Positions 63,809 through 64,000 of a DNA stretch of 64,000 nucleotides are shown piece by piece. The notes beneath the pieces were generated by a model. The model made no database searches. It saw only the letters and a list, made by a program, of their open reading frames with translations, and was not told where the DNA came from. Source of the DNA: Caprella mutica (Eukaryota > Arthropoda > Malacostraca > Amphipoda > Caprellidae); assembly GCA_947561585.1 (NCBI GenBank), contig CANNZV010000431.1:469253-533252 (forward strand), read 5' to 3'. A program made the position numbers and the translations under genes. Within the stretch, counting starts at the first letter, position 1. Each line of letters starts with the position of its first letter.

Positions 63809-64000
63809 GTTTGAACAAATTTCACTCAAAAACTTTAATATGCTATTTGTATCGGCCAAATAATGACACATTTTTTATTGGTACCGATTTCAGAAGATTT
63901 GTCGATACCAATTTCGAAACTCCGTCCCACCAAGACGATGATTTATGTATGTGGTGATAATAATAATAATTTCTTCCAAACCACCAATAAAGAGAAAATC

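Larger units (their letters stand above)
56880..64000. other. Intergenic region with mariner-like elements and MITEs
   Basis: No host gene recognised. Elements are listed separately. The stretches 56,900-57,440, 60,840-61,900 and 62,600-63,120 are AT-rich with nothing I can name. Confidence 0.65.

Overview
The window is animal nuclear DNA, most likely from an insect with a large AT-rich genome. A sap-feeding hemipteran such as a planthopper is my guess, based only on the mixture of mariner-like, piggyBac-like and hAT-like remnants and very long minisatellites. There are no bacterial-type operons, rRNA or recognisable tRNA genes. Protein-coding DNA is only about 4 kb of 64 kb. All of it lies on the minus strand and is split by GT-AG introns whose reading phases agree at every junction.

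Gene 1 (minus strand, 23,971 down to 113 and continuing past the left edge) is the N-terminal quarter of a Piezo mechanosensitive cation channel. I reconstruct 11 coding exons giving about 680 residues. They run from a start Met in exon 1 through successive membrane-helix units to a helix pair at the left edge. Intron 1 is about 11.9 kb and roughly 40% tandem repeats. Intron 7 is about 3.9 kb and holds a 1.4-kb array.

Gene 2 (minus strand, 43,607 to 41,344) is a complete four-exon coding region for a 520-residue F-box protein. A DSGxxS phosphodegron, a central F-box, a D-box-like motif and a terminal LRRL tail point to the Rca1/Emi1 family of APC/C inhibitors. The usual zinc-binding region is degenerate or missing.

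Everything else is repeats. (i) At least 15 minisatellite arrays have units of 18 to 57 bp, several with higher-order periods. Many periods are multiples of three, which produces long spurious ORFs of up to 824 codons. (ii) DNA transposon remnants include four mariner/IS630-like elements, a piggyBac-like element with TTAA flanks, a pogo-like element with a psq-type HTH, and several hAT-like elements with 8-bp duplications. (iii) Two foldback elements flank or interrupt the same 36-bp array. (iv) MITE families include one of about ten copies that sits beside Piezo splice sites. (v) One truncated LINE is present.

Layout: 1-24 kb Piezo and its repeat-filled introns; 24-34 kb arrays and foldback elements; 34.5-40.9 kb a nest of elements inserted in one another; 41.3-43.6 kb the Rca1/Emi-like gene; 44.7-55.1 kb hAT, piggyBac and decayed repeat families; 55.6-64 kb a 33-bp array, a LINE tail, mariner-like elements and MITEs. 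The two genes have no evident functional link.
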